Source of the DNA: an uncultured Elusimicrobia bacterium
GTDB taxonomy: Bacteria > Elusimicrobiota > Endomicrobiia > Endomicrobiales > Endomicrobiaceae
DNA: 36,637 nucleotides
Direction of reading: 5' to 3'
Assembly: GCA_937916125.1 (NCBI GenBank)
Contig: CALGGE010000020.1
Coordinates: 1-36,637, forward strand
The notes under the pieces were generated by a model. It was not told the DNA's origin and made no database searches. It saw nothing but the letters and a program-made list of their open reading frames with translations. How positions within the stretch are numbered: position 1 is the first letter of the stretch; each line of letters starts with the position of its first letter. The translations under genes and the position numbers were made by a program. Of the stretch, positions 28,963-36,576 are shown in pieces.

Positions 28963-30912
28963 TTAATCGTGGCGAAGGGCCTCGATTGGTGAAAGTTCCG
29001 ACGCTTTCTTTGCCGGCCACAAACCGAAAACAATTCCGACAAACGCAGAAAAGCCTACCGATAAAACTACGGAAAAACTTGATATATAGACAGTCCAGCC
29101 TGCAAACTTGGAAACTATTAAAGATATTGCCACGCCTAAACTTACGCCGAAAATACCGCCGAGAAGAGACAGCACGGAAGACTCTATCAAAAATTGCAAT
29201 AATACTGCTATTTTTGTAGCACCGATGGCTTTTCTTAAACCGATTTCACGCGTTCTTTCACTTACGCTTACAAGCATTATATTCATAATACCGATACCGC
29301 CGACGATAAGGGAAATACCGGCAACCGCACCCAACAACATTGTCATTGTTTGCGTTGTAGCGGTAAGCATTTTTACCATATCAGCCATATTTCTTATTCT
29401 GAAAGCATCAGCCTGTTCGCTTGTGAGTTTGTTCCTTTCAAGCATGGTTTTTAAAAGATAAGTTTCGGTTTCGGAAATTTTGCCGTCCTGCACTTCCACC
29501 GTTACGGTAGAAATATATTTTGTCCCGAGCAAACGCTTCATTGCGGTTTGCAAAGGAACTATTATTACATCGTCTCCGTCACGAGGGCCTTGAGCACCTT
29601 TTACGGGCAGTATCCCTATAATTCTAAACTGTTTTCTGTTTATTTTTATGTATTTGCCTACGGGATTTTCGTTACCGAAAAGATTTTTTACGACGGTTGT
29701 CCCTATAACGCAAACTTTCGCCAAATTTTCGTCTTCGCTTTTTGTGAAAAATCTTCCGTATTGAGGTGTGGCATTTTGAATATATTGATAAATATAAGTT
29801 GCTCCGGTAATATATGTATTTGTATTCTTGTTACCGTAAACAACCTGAGCAGAACCGGAAACATTGGGATCTATATTTTTAATAAGCTCCGTATTTTCGG
29901 CAAGAGCTTCAACATCTTTTAAATAAATTCTTCGCACTACGCTTCCGCTTACGCCGCCTATGGAATATCTTCCGGGCATAAGGTATATGAGGTTTGTCCC
30001 CATGGAAGTTATCTGTTTTTCAAGAGATTTCTGTGCTCCGTTACCGATGGCAAGCATGGAAATAATTGAAGCTACACCGATAATTATACCGAGCATTGTT
30101 AAAACGGACCTTGTTTTATTTGAAATTATTGCTCGCACCGCGGAGAAAAAATTTTCAGCAAATTCCGCCAAACTTAAACGCGAAGAATTTTTTTCAATTT
30201 TTATGGGCTTTGGTTCGGGATTCTGTTTTTCTTTCTGTTTGGTATCACCGATAACCTGCCCGTCTTTAATGGTGATAAGTCTGTCCGCCCATTTAGCAAT
30301 ATCAGGTTCATGTGTTACCAAAATAATGCTTATGCCTTTTTTGTTAAGGTCGGTTAAAATCTGCATTATTTCGTCGCTTTGTGCGGAAGATAAATTTCCC
30401 GTAGGTTCATCGGCAAAAATTATTTTCGGGTTATTTACCAACGCTCTTGCTATTGCTACCCTCTGTTGCTGACCGCCCGAAAGCTGAGTAGGCTTATGTT
30501 CTACTCTGTCGCTTAATCCCACTTCGCCGAGAAGTTTTTCGGCTCTTTCTTTTCTGTCCGTCCCGCCGGAATACACCATAGGGAGTGCCACATTATCAGC
30601 GGCAGTCATTTTGTTCAATAAGTTATATTGTTGAAAAACAAAACCGATAATTTTTGACCTTAAAAATGCCGTTTGGTTATCGTTAAATTCCAAAACATTT
30701 TGACCGTAAATTTCATATACTCCGTCGGTAGGACGGTCAAGCAGACCGAGTATGTGCATAAGCGTGGATTTCCCCGAACCTGACGGTCCCATTATGGCAA
30801 CAAATTCACCCTCTTGGACGGTTAAGTTGATACCTTTTAAAATATCAAGCTTCGTCTCCCCGATGTTATAAACTTTTGTGATGTTCTTAATCTGTAATAA
30901 TGTTTTATTCAT
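28963..30912 (-). CDS. macB: MacB-like ABC transporter (ATPase fused to permease)
   Basis: 649 residues. N-terminal ATPase (1-230): GPSGSGKSTLMHILGLLDRP (Walker A), FVFQQYNLL (Q loop), LSGGQQQRVAIARAL (signature), IIFADEPTGNL (Walker B) and an H-loop THEP. First membrane helix about 265-295 (SVLTMLGIIIGVASIISML), a periplasmic MacB core domain (about 300-520), then three C-terminal helices with SERTREIGLRKAIGA. MacB works as a mechanotransmission motor that pushes substrates from the periplasm through a MacA/TolC conduit. Its partners are encoded upstream in the same operon. Start at ATG 30912. The substrate is unknown; peptides, lipoproteins, siderophores or macrolides are possible. Confidence 0.93.
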   Translation of the reverse strand: MNKTLLQIKNITKVYNIGETKLDILKGINLTVQEGEFVAIMGPSGSGKSTLMHILGLLDRPTDGVYEIYGQNVLEFNDNQTAFLRSKIIGFVFQQYNLLNKMTAADNVALPMVYSGGTDRKERAEKLLGEVGLSDRVEHKPTQLSGGQQQRVAIARALVNNPKIIFADEPTGNLSSAQSDEIMQILTDLNKKGISIILVTHEPDIAKWADRLITIKDGQVIGDTKQKEKQNPEPKPIKIEKNSSRLSLAEFAENFFSAVRAIISNKTRSVLTMLGIIIGVASIISMLAIGNGAQKSLEKQITSMGTNLIYLMPGRYSIGGVSGSVVRRIYLKDVEALAENTELIKNIDPNVSGSAQVVYGNKNTNTYITGATYIYQYIQNATPQYGRFFTKSEDENLAKVCVIGTTVVKNLFGNENPVGKYIKINRKQFRIIGILPVKGAQGPRDGDDVIIVPLQTAMKRLLGTKYISTVTVEVQDGKISETETYLLKTMLERNKLTSEQADAFRIRNMADMVKMLTATTQTMTMLLGAVAGISLIVGGIGIMNIMLVSVSERTREIGLRKAIGATKIAVLLQFLIESSVLSLLGGIFGVSLGVAISLIVSKFAGWTVYISSFSVVLSVGFSAFVGIVFGLWPAKKASELSPIEALRHD

Positions 30913-30932
30913 AGGCTTTCAGTAACCTTAAT

Positions 30933-31091
30933 TTATAAGTTAAAAAGTTCGTCTGTAGAGCTAAATCTTAAAAACGGTGTATGGTGTGATGCATTTTTTA
31001 ACAATACAAAATTATATTTAAAATATTCTTTCTGTGTAACAGGATTAAAAATTTTGTCATTGTCCGATAAAATAACTTTATCAAAATCCAT
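30933..31091 (-). CDS. possible small protein between macA-like and macB-like genes
   Basis: 52 residues from the ATG 31091: starts MDFDKVILSDNDKIFNPVTQ and ends RFSSTDELFNL. It fills the 230-base gap between the two efflux genes on the same strand. The frame is the same as that of macA, beginning right after the macA stop (TAA 31145-31143), so it could also be a former C-terminal extension of MacA cut off by a stop codon, or decayed DNA. There is no clear ribosome site for the ATG; CAGGAA would suit an upstream TTG. No family recognised. Confidence 0.35.
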   Translation of the reverse strand: MDFDKVILSDNDKIFNPVTQKEYFKYNFVLLKNASHHTPFLRFSSTDELFNL

Positions 31092-31142
31092 AGGTTTAAA
31101 TTTCAAATTGCAATATTCCTGTAACTTTATTAATTCCTGTGA

Positions 31143-32129
31143 TTATTTTTTCTCACCGAGGATTTCCTTATTCGTTTTTCTTTTACCGGGTTGCATGGAT
31201 AAGAAACCTTTGCTTGTTTGTTTTGTCGTAGAAATATTATAAGCATCCTGTTTAACCAAAATTTCATCGCCTGCGGAAAGCCCGGAAACAACTTCAATAT
31301 TGTCTCCGTCAAGAATACCTGTTTCTATAAAACGTTTCTGTTTTTGCATATTGTCGCCGACAAAAACATAAGTTTTTCCGTTTTCATCTTCGGAAAAACT
31401 GTCCCAAGGTATAACTACTGTATTTTCTTTCTCCGTAACTATTATATCAATGTTTGCCGTCATTAAAGATTTAAAAAAGTCCGGAGTATTTTCGGGCCTT
31501 ATTTTAACATAATAAGTAATAACATTGCTGACATTTTTGCCTTCTTCCAAAATTTGAAAAACCGTCCCGTTTATGGGAACATTTTTGTAAGCATCCAAAG
31601 TTATTGTAGCTTTCTGTCCGTTTTTAATTTTACCGATATCGGCTTCATCAACGCTTGCAACAACTATCAGTTCATCTGCCAAAGCATACAAAACATCGCT
31701 TGTAGAAATGGTCTGCCCTTCAACGACATTTCTTAAAATTATTTTACCGTTCATCGGAGAAATTACCGGAGTAGCCTTGTAAGTATCTTCCCAATTTTTA
31801 AGATTTTCTTTCGGGTTGGCACGTACGGCATCAAGAATAGCCACCCTGTCGGAAGAACTTAAATATGCAAGGACCTGTCCTTTCTTAACGGTGTCACCCT
31901 CGTTAACAAGCAACGTATCCACACGCCCCGCGACGCTGGGCTTAATTTCCACTCTGTTAAGTGCGGAAACTTCGCCGGTAGTATCTATTATTTCCCTAAC
32001 ATCTGCGGTAGCAACCGTATAAGGAACATAGTTATCTACAACTACATTTTGTTTTTTGGTTTTGAATTTATACACAACAATTACTGCTACCATTGCAAGT
32101 ATAAGGATAAACGCTATCTTTTTTTTCAT
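31143..32129 (-). CDS. macA: MacA/HlyD-type membrane fusion protein
   Basis: 328 residues. N-terminal membrane anchor (KIAFILILAMVAVIVVYKF), then lipoyl half-motif VEIKPSVAGRVDTLLVNEGD continuing TVKKGQVLAYL, a very short hairpin (about 30 residues instead of the long coiled coil of classic MacA), second lipoyl half PVISPMNGKIILRNVVEGQT, beta-barrel (VVASVDEADIGKIKNGQKAT) and membrane-proximal domain (LSAGDEILV). It bridges MacB and the outer membrane channel. The ATG overlaps the stop of the tolC-like gene by four bases, so translation is coupled. The short hairpin suggests a different way of contacting the channel. Confidence 0.9.
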   Translation of the reverse strand: MKKKIAFILILAMVAVIVVYKFKTKKQNVVVDNYVPYTVATADVREIIDTTGEVSALNRVEIKPSVAGRVDTLLVNEGDTVKKGQVLAYLSSSDRVAILDAVRANPKENLKNWEDTYKATPVISPMNGKIILRNVVEGQTISTSDVLYALADELIVVASVDEADIGKIKNGQKATITLDAYKNVPINGTVFQILEEGKNVSNVITYYVKIRPENTPDFFKSLMTANIDIIVTEKENTVVIPWDSFSEDENGKTYVFVGDNMQKQKRFIETGILDGDNIEVVSGLSAGDEILVKQDAYNISTTKQTSKGFLSMQPGKRKTNKEILGEKK

Positions 32130-33385
32130 TTTATTTCTCCGTTGGTATTTCCTGTTATCTTATCTCTTTTGGCGAGTGCCACATTGTAGTTATGTAAGGC
32201 GGCAAGATGTGAAATTTTGTTATTAACATATTCCTGCTCTATATCCTGCCAAGTTTGAAACTCCATCGTCCCTGCTCTGTATTTGACGGTCGCTTCTTTC
32301 TGCCTCTGTACGGCAGCATCTAAAAACATTTTATATATCTCTATATTATCTCTTGTTTTTTCGATTTCAGCAAGGCTGTCTTCCAAATTCGTTTTTACGG
32401 ACAGAATGGTTTGTTTATAATTTTCGTTGGCTTTATCAAGAGCCGTTCTCGAAGATTTTATGTTGTTTATCGTGCTTGTCAGACCGCCCGACAATATGGG
32501 ATAGTTTAGTGCCACGCCTACGCTCCACTGTTTGCTTTCCGCAGGCGGAACAGGCTTTACCTCGTCGGAAACACCTATCGATGCCGAAGCCGAAATGTTG
32601 GGATATAAATTTCCTTTGGAAGCTGAAAGATTGTAGCTTGTTATTTCTACCGTTGCCGAAGATAAAATAACATCGGGGCAGTTATACACCATATCATCCA
32701 CATCAATAACCGTATCATCTTTCACTTCGGAAAGTTTATATTTTACGGTAGTGTTTTTATCCAAATCTTTACCGAGTATCTGTGCGAGGGTTCTTCTTGC
32801 TACAGCCTGCTCCCTTTTGGCATTTGCCACATTTACATAAGCGGACTGTTTCTGTGCCTGAGCTTTCAACATATTTCCTTTACTTTCTTTCCCGCCCTCA
32901 TATTGCAGGCGGACAATATCGGCACTCTGTTTTCTAAGGTCGTAAATACTTTGCAACAGCGTTACATTTTCCTGTGCATAACACATTTTTAAGAAAGCTT
33001 CTTTTAAAGAATAGTAAACATCCGCACAAGATTTTGTCAACTGTGCAACGTTTTTATTTATGGAAGCTTTTTTGCTTTTTATTTGTGCGGTATCGGAAAA
33101 ATTATATATTGTTTGAGATGCGTTTAATGATGCACTCCAGTTGTTTGAGGTGTGTCCGTTTCCGCTCCTTGAAAATCCGTATCTGAAATTTACCGACGGA
33201 TAATATTCGTTCAATATTACGTTGTAGTCATATTCGGCAATCTGTAAATCCTGTTTTGCCATCAAAAGAGTGGGGTTGCTTTTGTTTGCTTCATCTACAC
33301 AATCTTTCCAAGTTAACTGTTTGGCTTGCGACTGCGGAACTGTAATGAACAAAGTTAACACGGTTAAAAAAAATATTTTTTTCAT
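32126..33385 (-). CDS. tolC: TolC-like outer membrane efflux protein
   Basis: 419 residues. Signal peptide MKKIFFLTVLTLFITVPQSQ then A-K. The mature protein has the internally duplicated OEP pattern: TWKDCVDEANKSNPTLLMAK at the first repeat and paired long helices (SADIVRLQYEGGKESKGNML; ATVKYRAGTMEFQTWQDIEQ), with beta segments such as NISASASIGVSD and WSVGVALNYPILSGG. It forms the trimeric outer membrane channel for the MacA/MacB partners encoded next. First gene of the operon; its promoter must lie in 33386-33500. Confidence 0.92.
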   Translation of the reverse strand: MKKIFFLTVLTLFITVPQSQAKQLTWKDCVDEANKSNPTLLMAKQDLQIAEYDYNVILNEYYPSVNFRYGFSRSGNGHTSNNWSASLNASQTIYNFSDTAQIKSKKASINKNVAQLTKSCADVYYSLKEAFLKMCYAQENVTLLQSIYDLRKQSADIVRLQYEGGKESKGNMLKAQAQKQSAYVNVANAKREQAVARRTLAQILGKDLDKNTTVKYKLSEVKDDTVIDVDDMVYNCPDVILSSATVEITSYNLSASKGNLYPNISASASIGVSDEVKPVPPAESKQWSVGVALNYPILSGGLTSTINNIKSSRTALDKANENYKQTILSVKTNLEDSLAEIEKTRDNIEIYKMFLDAAVQRQKEATVKYRAGTMEFQTWQDIEQEYVNNKISHLAALHNYNVALAKRDKITGNTNGEIK

Positions 33386-33665
33386 TTATTTGCCCTTTCT
33401 CTGTCATATCACACATGATGCCGTATCCTGATGTTTGCGATTATATTCTTATTAGACTGAATTTTTTTCAAAAAGTTACATTTTTTATTTTTTCTAAAAA
33501 ATATCAACGGGATTATAAAAATTTTTAAATTTTAAATTTTTCCGTAAATAGGAACGGAAAAGAAAAACTGCTATTTTTATATTGAAAAATATCGGGGAAA
33601 TTGATAAAATTATAAGGTTATTAAATTATTTACTAAAAATACGATAAGGTAATAAGGAGAAAAAA
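33386..33665. other. divergent intergenic region between efflux operon and ybaB
   Basis: 280 AT-rich bases that must hold promoters for both directions. For the leftward operon a TATAAT-like box (33440-33445, minus strand) is visible, but no -35 at proper spacing. For ybaB the only feature seen is AAGGAG in front of the ATG. No gene or repeat was seen. Confidence 0.4.
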
Positions 33666-33965
33666 ATGGAATTATTTAAAATGGCAAAAGAAGCAATGTC
33701 TATGAGAAGCAAAGTAAAAGAAATGGAGAAAGCTTTAAAAGCAAAAATTATCGACGTAAATTATAAAGGTATTTCAATATCCATGAATGCCAAAAACGAA
33801 ATTGTCAGCCTGAAACTCCCTGAAGATTTTGCCGGAAAATCCGTTAAAGATATGGAGAAATTAATGTTTGGTGCTTTTGAAGAAGCAATTAAAGAAGCAC
33901 AGAAAGCCATGGCGGAAGAAAGCAAAAAACTTATGGGCGGTTTAAACATACCGGGACTGAATTAA
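33666..33965 (+). CDS. ybaB: YbaB/EbfC family nucleoid-associated protein
   Basis: 99 residues, typical length. DNA-binding dimer associated with the nucleoid, often encoded next to dnaX and recR. Visible: N-terminal helix KMAKEAMSMRSKVKEMEKAL, a central sheet (IIDVNYKGISISMNAKNEIV, then SLKLPEDF) and a C-terminal helix FEEAIKEAQKAMAEESKKLM continuing GGLNIPGL. The G-G-L-N-I-P-G-L end is characteristic (gg..lPGl). Here dnaX and recR are not adjacent. Strong ribosome site (AAGGAG). Confidence 0.9.
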   Translation: MELFKMAKEAMSMRSKVKEMEKALKAKIIDVNYKGISISMNAKNEIVSLKLPEDFAGKSVKDMEKLMFGAFEEAIKEAQKAMAEESKKLMGGLNIPGLN

Positions 33966-33981
33966 AAATTATAAACAATTT

Positions 33982-34007
33982 TCAACTCAATGTACAACGT
34001 ACGATAA
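33982..34007. repeat. short copy of the dispersed repeat
   Basis: tcaactcaatgtacaacgta followed by cgataa: one unit of each main repeat type fused. It ends seven bases before the lptF/G start and replaces any clear ribosome site. Confidence 0.6.
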
Positions 34008-34013
34008 AAAACA

Positions 34014-35129
34014 ATGATAAAAATATTACATAAGTATCTTCTAAAGGAATTTATAGCGTCGTTCGGGTTCGGACTGATAATTTTTTCCGCTATACTTCTT
34101 TTGGATCAAATTTTTCAGTTTGTGGACTTATTCTTATCGAAAGGAGTAAGTTTTTTCCTTATTGTGCAGTTATTTATCCTGATAATCCCCAATATTTTAT
34201 CGCTTACGATACCGATGGCTATTCTGTTCGGGGCATTATTAAGCTACGGCAGGTTTGCGGAAGATAACGAAATTACCGTAATGAAAGCAACGGGCATTTC
34301 CTACAAAACTCTTTCCGTACCTTTAATAGCTTTTGTGGTGTGTATCAGTGTCGGGCTTATATGGTTTAATCATTATTTATCGCCGTCAACACATCAGTAT
34401 TTCAGAACGCTATACAAGAAAATTTTAACCGAAGCTCCGCTTGCAAAATTCAGCGAAAAAACCATCACTTCCATCGGCGACTACAAAATATACGCACACG
34501 AAGTAAACTCCAAAAACAACACTCTTACCGGCATAAATATTTACAAATTTGAAAAAATCGAAAATAAAGACGCAAAACGCAAAACGGAATACATACCATG
34601 GAGAATTGCCGCATCTTACGGAACAATCGGCGTAGACAGAGGTGCGGTTATATTAACGTTATACGACGGGTACTGGCAAAGAACCGACCCCAACGAGTAC
34701 GGCTCAATGATACATATGAATTTCGGAACTTACAAGTTTACCATACCGATATCATCGCAGATAGATTTTTCCGATACGGCAATGAGGGAATTAAATTCTC
34801 ATAAATTAAGAGAGAAAATAAAATCCGCACCGAACGATTTTGAAAGAAATACGTTAACAAACGAGTACTGGCTAAGGTGGGCGGTTGCAATTGCCCCGAT
34901 AGTATTTGTATTGATAGCAATTCCCGTCGGTATTATGGCAGGCAAAGGCGGAAAAGCCATCGGGTTCGGTATGAGTTTGGGTGTAATTTTTACGTACTAT
35001 TTATTTCTTGTTATTTCGTTAAATGTCGGTGAAAAGGGCTATGTTCCGTCGTGGTGCATAATGTGGCTGCCGGACTTTGTTCTTTTGATAGTGGGAATTT
35101 TGTTATTCCGCAAAATGTTGAAAAAATAA
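34014..35129 (+). CDS. LptF/LptG family permease (YjgP/YjgQ)
   Basis: 371 residues. Inner membrane component of the LptB2FG ABC transporter that extracts lipopolysaccharide and passes it to LptC. Topology: helices in KYLLKEFIASFGFGLIIFSA, FFLIVQLFILIIPNILSLTI and VPLIAFVVCISVGLIWFNHY, a large periplasmic beta-jellyroll (about 125-275: ITSIGDYKIYAHEV, AASYGTIGVDRGAVILTLYD) and three C-terminal helices (WAVAIAPIVFVLIAIPVGIM onward). F versus G cannot be decided from this copy alone. It supports a diderm envelope. No ribosome site is visible because a repeat abuts the start. No terminator follows before the promoter at 35152. Confidence 0.92.
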   Translation: MIKILHKYLLKEFIASFGFGLIIFSAILLLDQIFQFVDLFLSKGVSFFLIVQLFILIIPNILSLTIPMAILFGALLSYGRFAEDNEITVMKATGISYKTLSVPLIAFVVCISVGLIWFNHYLSPSTHQYFRTLYKKILTEAPLAKFSEKTITSIGDYKIYAHEVNSKNNTLTGINIYKFEKIENKDAKRKTEYIPWRIAASYGTIGVDRGAVILTLYDGYWQRTDPNEYGSMIHMNFGTYKFTIPISSQIDFSDTAMRELNSHKLREKIKSAPNDFERNTLTNEYWLRWAVAIAPIVFVLIAIPVGIMAGKGGKAIGFGMSLGVIFTYYLFLVISLNVGEKGYVPSWCIMWLPDFVLLIVGILLFRKMLKK

Positions 35130-35151
35130 AATTATACATAAAAATTTTTTC

Positions 35152-35180
35152 TTGACAACGAAAAGAATATAGATTATAAT
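35152..35180 (+). promoter_or_regulatory. perfect consensus sigma-70 promoter with no gene behind it
   Basis: TTGACA (35152-35157), 17 bases, TATAAT (35175-35180). The next protein gene starts more than 700 bases later, so this probably drives a noncoding RNA beginning near 35187. Confidence 0.85.
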
Positions 35181-35186
35181 AACTTA

Positions 35187-35340
35187 GTAAGGTGCAATTT
35201 TTAATAACTTAATATTGAATGTTTTTGGATGTCCGAAAGGACACCACTTTTGTGAAAGCAAAAGGGTTTCAGCTCCAAAAACAGTCGTTTGAAAATTGTT
35301 AGGAATAAATCAGAAGCTATGTTGATTTATTTTTAATATT
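35187..35340 (+). ncRNA. candidate structured noncoding RNA behind a consensus promoter
   Basis: About 150 bases. A junction closed by CAATTTT (35195-35201)/AAAATTG (35292-35298) and GTTTTTGGA (35221-35229)/TCCAAAAAC (35274-35282) encloses two hairpins: TGTCC-GAAA-GGACA with a GNRA tetraloop (35230-35243) and CTTTTG/CAAAAG (35247-35264). A last hairpin AATAAATCA/TGATTTATT (35304-35331) is followed by a T-rich run, as in a terminator. The single-stranded GGTTTCAGC (35265-35273) is complementary to GCTGAAACC at 35390-35398. I checked it by eye against riboswitch, tmRNA, RNase P, SRP and 6S signatures and found no match. Confidence 0.55.
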
Positions 35341-35344
35341 TTAT

Positions 35345-35420
35345 CTTTCGCCCTTTTATGGGCGAAAGGCAGCGGCTGTATGCGGTTGGGCTGAAACCAT
35401 CGTTTACAGTCGCTTTTGTT
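35345..35420 (+). other. two strong hairpins after the candidate RNA
   Basis: CTTTCGCCC-ttttat-GGGCGAAAG (35345-35368) and AGCGGCTGTA/TACAGTCGCT (35371-35414, one G-U), the latter followed by TTTTGTTTTG. The loop of the second contains GCTGAAACC, complementary to the upstream RNA's GGTTTCAGC. Confidence 0.6.
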
Positions 35421-35518
35421 TTGCTCAACAAAATTCTCTCCTTTCGTAAAATCCAAAAAAGAAAAATCACGTAGCGGTGTTTCAGGCTCTTTGAAGAAAT
35501 TTTACTTTTTTTCGTGCA

Positions 35519-35740
35519 GTTGACACAAAAAGAGAAATATGTTCCCGTTTGCAAAACAGCTCAGTTTTCTTGTTTTCGCAAACACGAAAACCATTCGCTT
35601 GAAATTTTCACGGCACGGGCTACAACTTGCAAAATTCGCACTACCAATAGGAAAGCGAATTTTGCTTCGAACAAATCGCCCTAAGAATTTAATCTACTAA
35701 TTCTTGCCTAAAAATTTCTACGCTCATAGACGGTTAACGG
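35519..35740 (+). ncRNA. candidate structured RNA, copy 2 (three-way junction)
   Basis: Plus-strand homologue of the element at 24326-24547 (minus). Helices in the same order: P1 GAAATTTT/AAAATTTC (35601-35608 with 35711-35718), P3 GCAAAATTCGC/GCGAATTTTGC (35629-35639 with 35655-35665, 11 bp, loop ACTACCAATAGGAAA) and P2 AAGAATT/AATTCTT (35683-35689 with 35699-35705). Shared primary sequence: GTTGAC-CAAAAAG and ATGTTC-CGTTTGC at the 5' side, ACTACC-A-AGGAA in the P3 loop, TCGAACAAA, and TCATAGACGG at the 3' side. An extra hairpin (GTTTGC...GCAAAC, about 35548-35584) is inserted relative to copy 1. The outer closing stem of copy 1 is not clear here. The rest of the 35130-35893 gap is AT-rich with no gene. 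Confidence 0.5.
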
Positions 35741-35893
35741 TTTGCTCAAATAAAAAACTTCGCTTTATTCAGTGCTGTCATACTGCACCTTATGCGGTAT
35801 CTTGCTATTTATCGTTTTTGGTGAGGCACTTCAAAAAAGAAAATTTCTTCATTAACAAATTCCGCAAAACAAAAAAACAAAAGGAGAAAAATT

Positions 35894-36340
35894 ATGAAAA
35901 CAAAATTAAAAGGGTTCACGTTGGTAGAGTTGGTAATCACTATTGCCATCGTGATTATTCTGTCGGTAATTTCTGTACCGATTTATAGGGGATACGTCGA
36001 TAAGGCAAAAATGTCTGAAGGATATGCTTTTTTAGGCGTAATTCTTTCCGCTCAAAAAGCATATTATTCAGAGTATGGACATTTTTATAATAGTAATACA
36101 GGTGATCCTGAAGACGATTCTTTTTGGGGAAATTATAATTCTACTTTAGGAATAGATGCAAGAGGTAATAAATATTTTACTAAATTTCACATAGGTTCAA
36201 ATGTAAGTTTAGAAAAAGATTATTTTGATGCAATAATAAAAAAAGTAGAAGAGTTAAGAGATAATGGTAAAAATGAATTGGCTATCATTTATAATATAAC
36301 CAGTGGTGCTACAATAAGAGAACAAGATAATGATAGATAA
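35894..36340 (+). CDS. type IV pilin-like protein (paralogue 2)
   Basis: 148 residues. Prepilin leader MKTKLKG before FTLVELVITIAIVIILSVIS, Glu5 present. The first 55 residues are nearly identical to paralogue 1. The conserved blocks LGIDARGNKYFT and YNITSGAT are kept, whereas the middle (SNTGDPEDDSFWGNY; LEKDYFDAIIKKVEELRDNG) is unrelated in sequence. Start ATG behind AAAAGGAG. The mature protein probably forms or caps a pilus or pseudopilus; assembly genes must lie elsewhere. The DNA identity of the leader region is interrupted by third-position changes, so the duplication is not recent. Confidence 0.88.
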   Translation: MKTKLKGFTLVELVITIAIVIILSVISVPIYRGYVDKAKMSEGYAFLGVILSAQKAYYSEYGHFYNSNTGDPEDDSFWGNYNSTLGIDARGNKYFTKFHIGSNVSLEKDYFDAIIKKVEELRDNGKNELAIIYNITSGATIREQDNDR

Positions 36341-36427
36341 ACCAATGTGTAAATATAAACATTTTATAAATAAAAATTTTTTATAAAAATTTAATTGATG
36401 TAATGATATACATATTCGTAACACGGC

Positions 36428-36459
36428 GGGGAGAGCACATAGCACTTTCCCCGTGCTTT
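36428..36459 (+). promoter_or_regulatory. 3' UTR structured element after pilin 2
   Basis: GGGGAGAG/CTTTCCCC (one G-U) with the 9-base loop CACATAGCA, then GTGCTTT. Same loop core (ACATAGC) and trailing GTGCTTT as after pilin 1, with a different paired stem. Confidence 0.6.
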
Positions 36460-36461
36460 CC

Positions 36462-36499
36462 ATTACGGAAAAGTGCATAAATACGCATTTTTCCGTAAT
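36462..36499. terminator. 15-bp hairpin, probable terminator
   Basis: ATTACGGAAAAGTGC and GCATTTTTCCGTAAT pair with one G-U over an 8-base loop, followed by AT-rich DNA. It probably ends the pilin 2 transcript. Confidence 0.65.
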
Positions 36500-36576
36500 A
36501 TATTTTATATTCTTTACTGTTTTATCCGCCTGCATAATTCAACAGAGCCACACCAACAAAAGCATACAATATTGAA

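Noticed and set aside
28935..29219. Plus-strand ORFs opposite macB
   Set aside because: Shadows of the macB coding strand without ribosome sites.
35187..35340. c-di-GMP (GEMM) or other known riboswitch upstream of a pilin
   Set aside because: The GNRA hairpin is present, but the GEMM core and other known aptamer consensus boxes are not.
35704..35988. Plus-strand ORF running into pilin 2
   Set aside because: Overlaps the pilin gene in another frame and starts inside RNA-like copy 2; no ribosome site.
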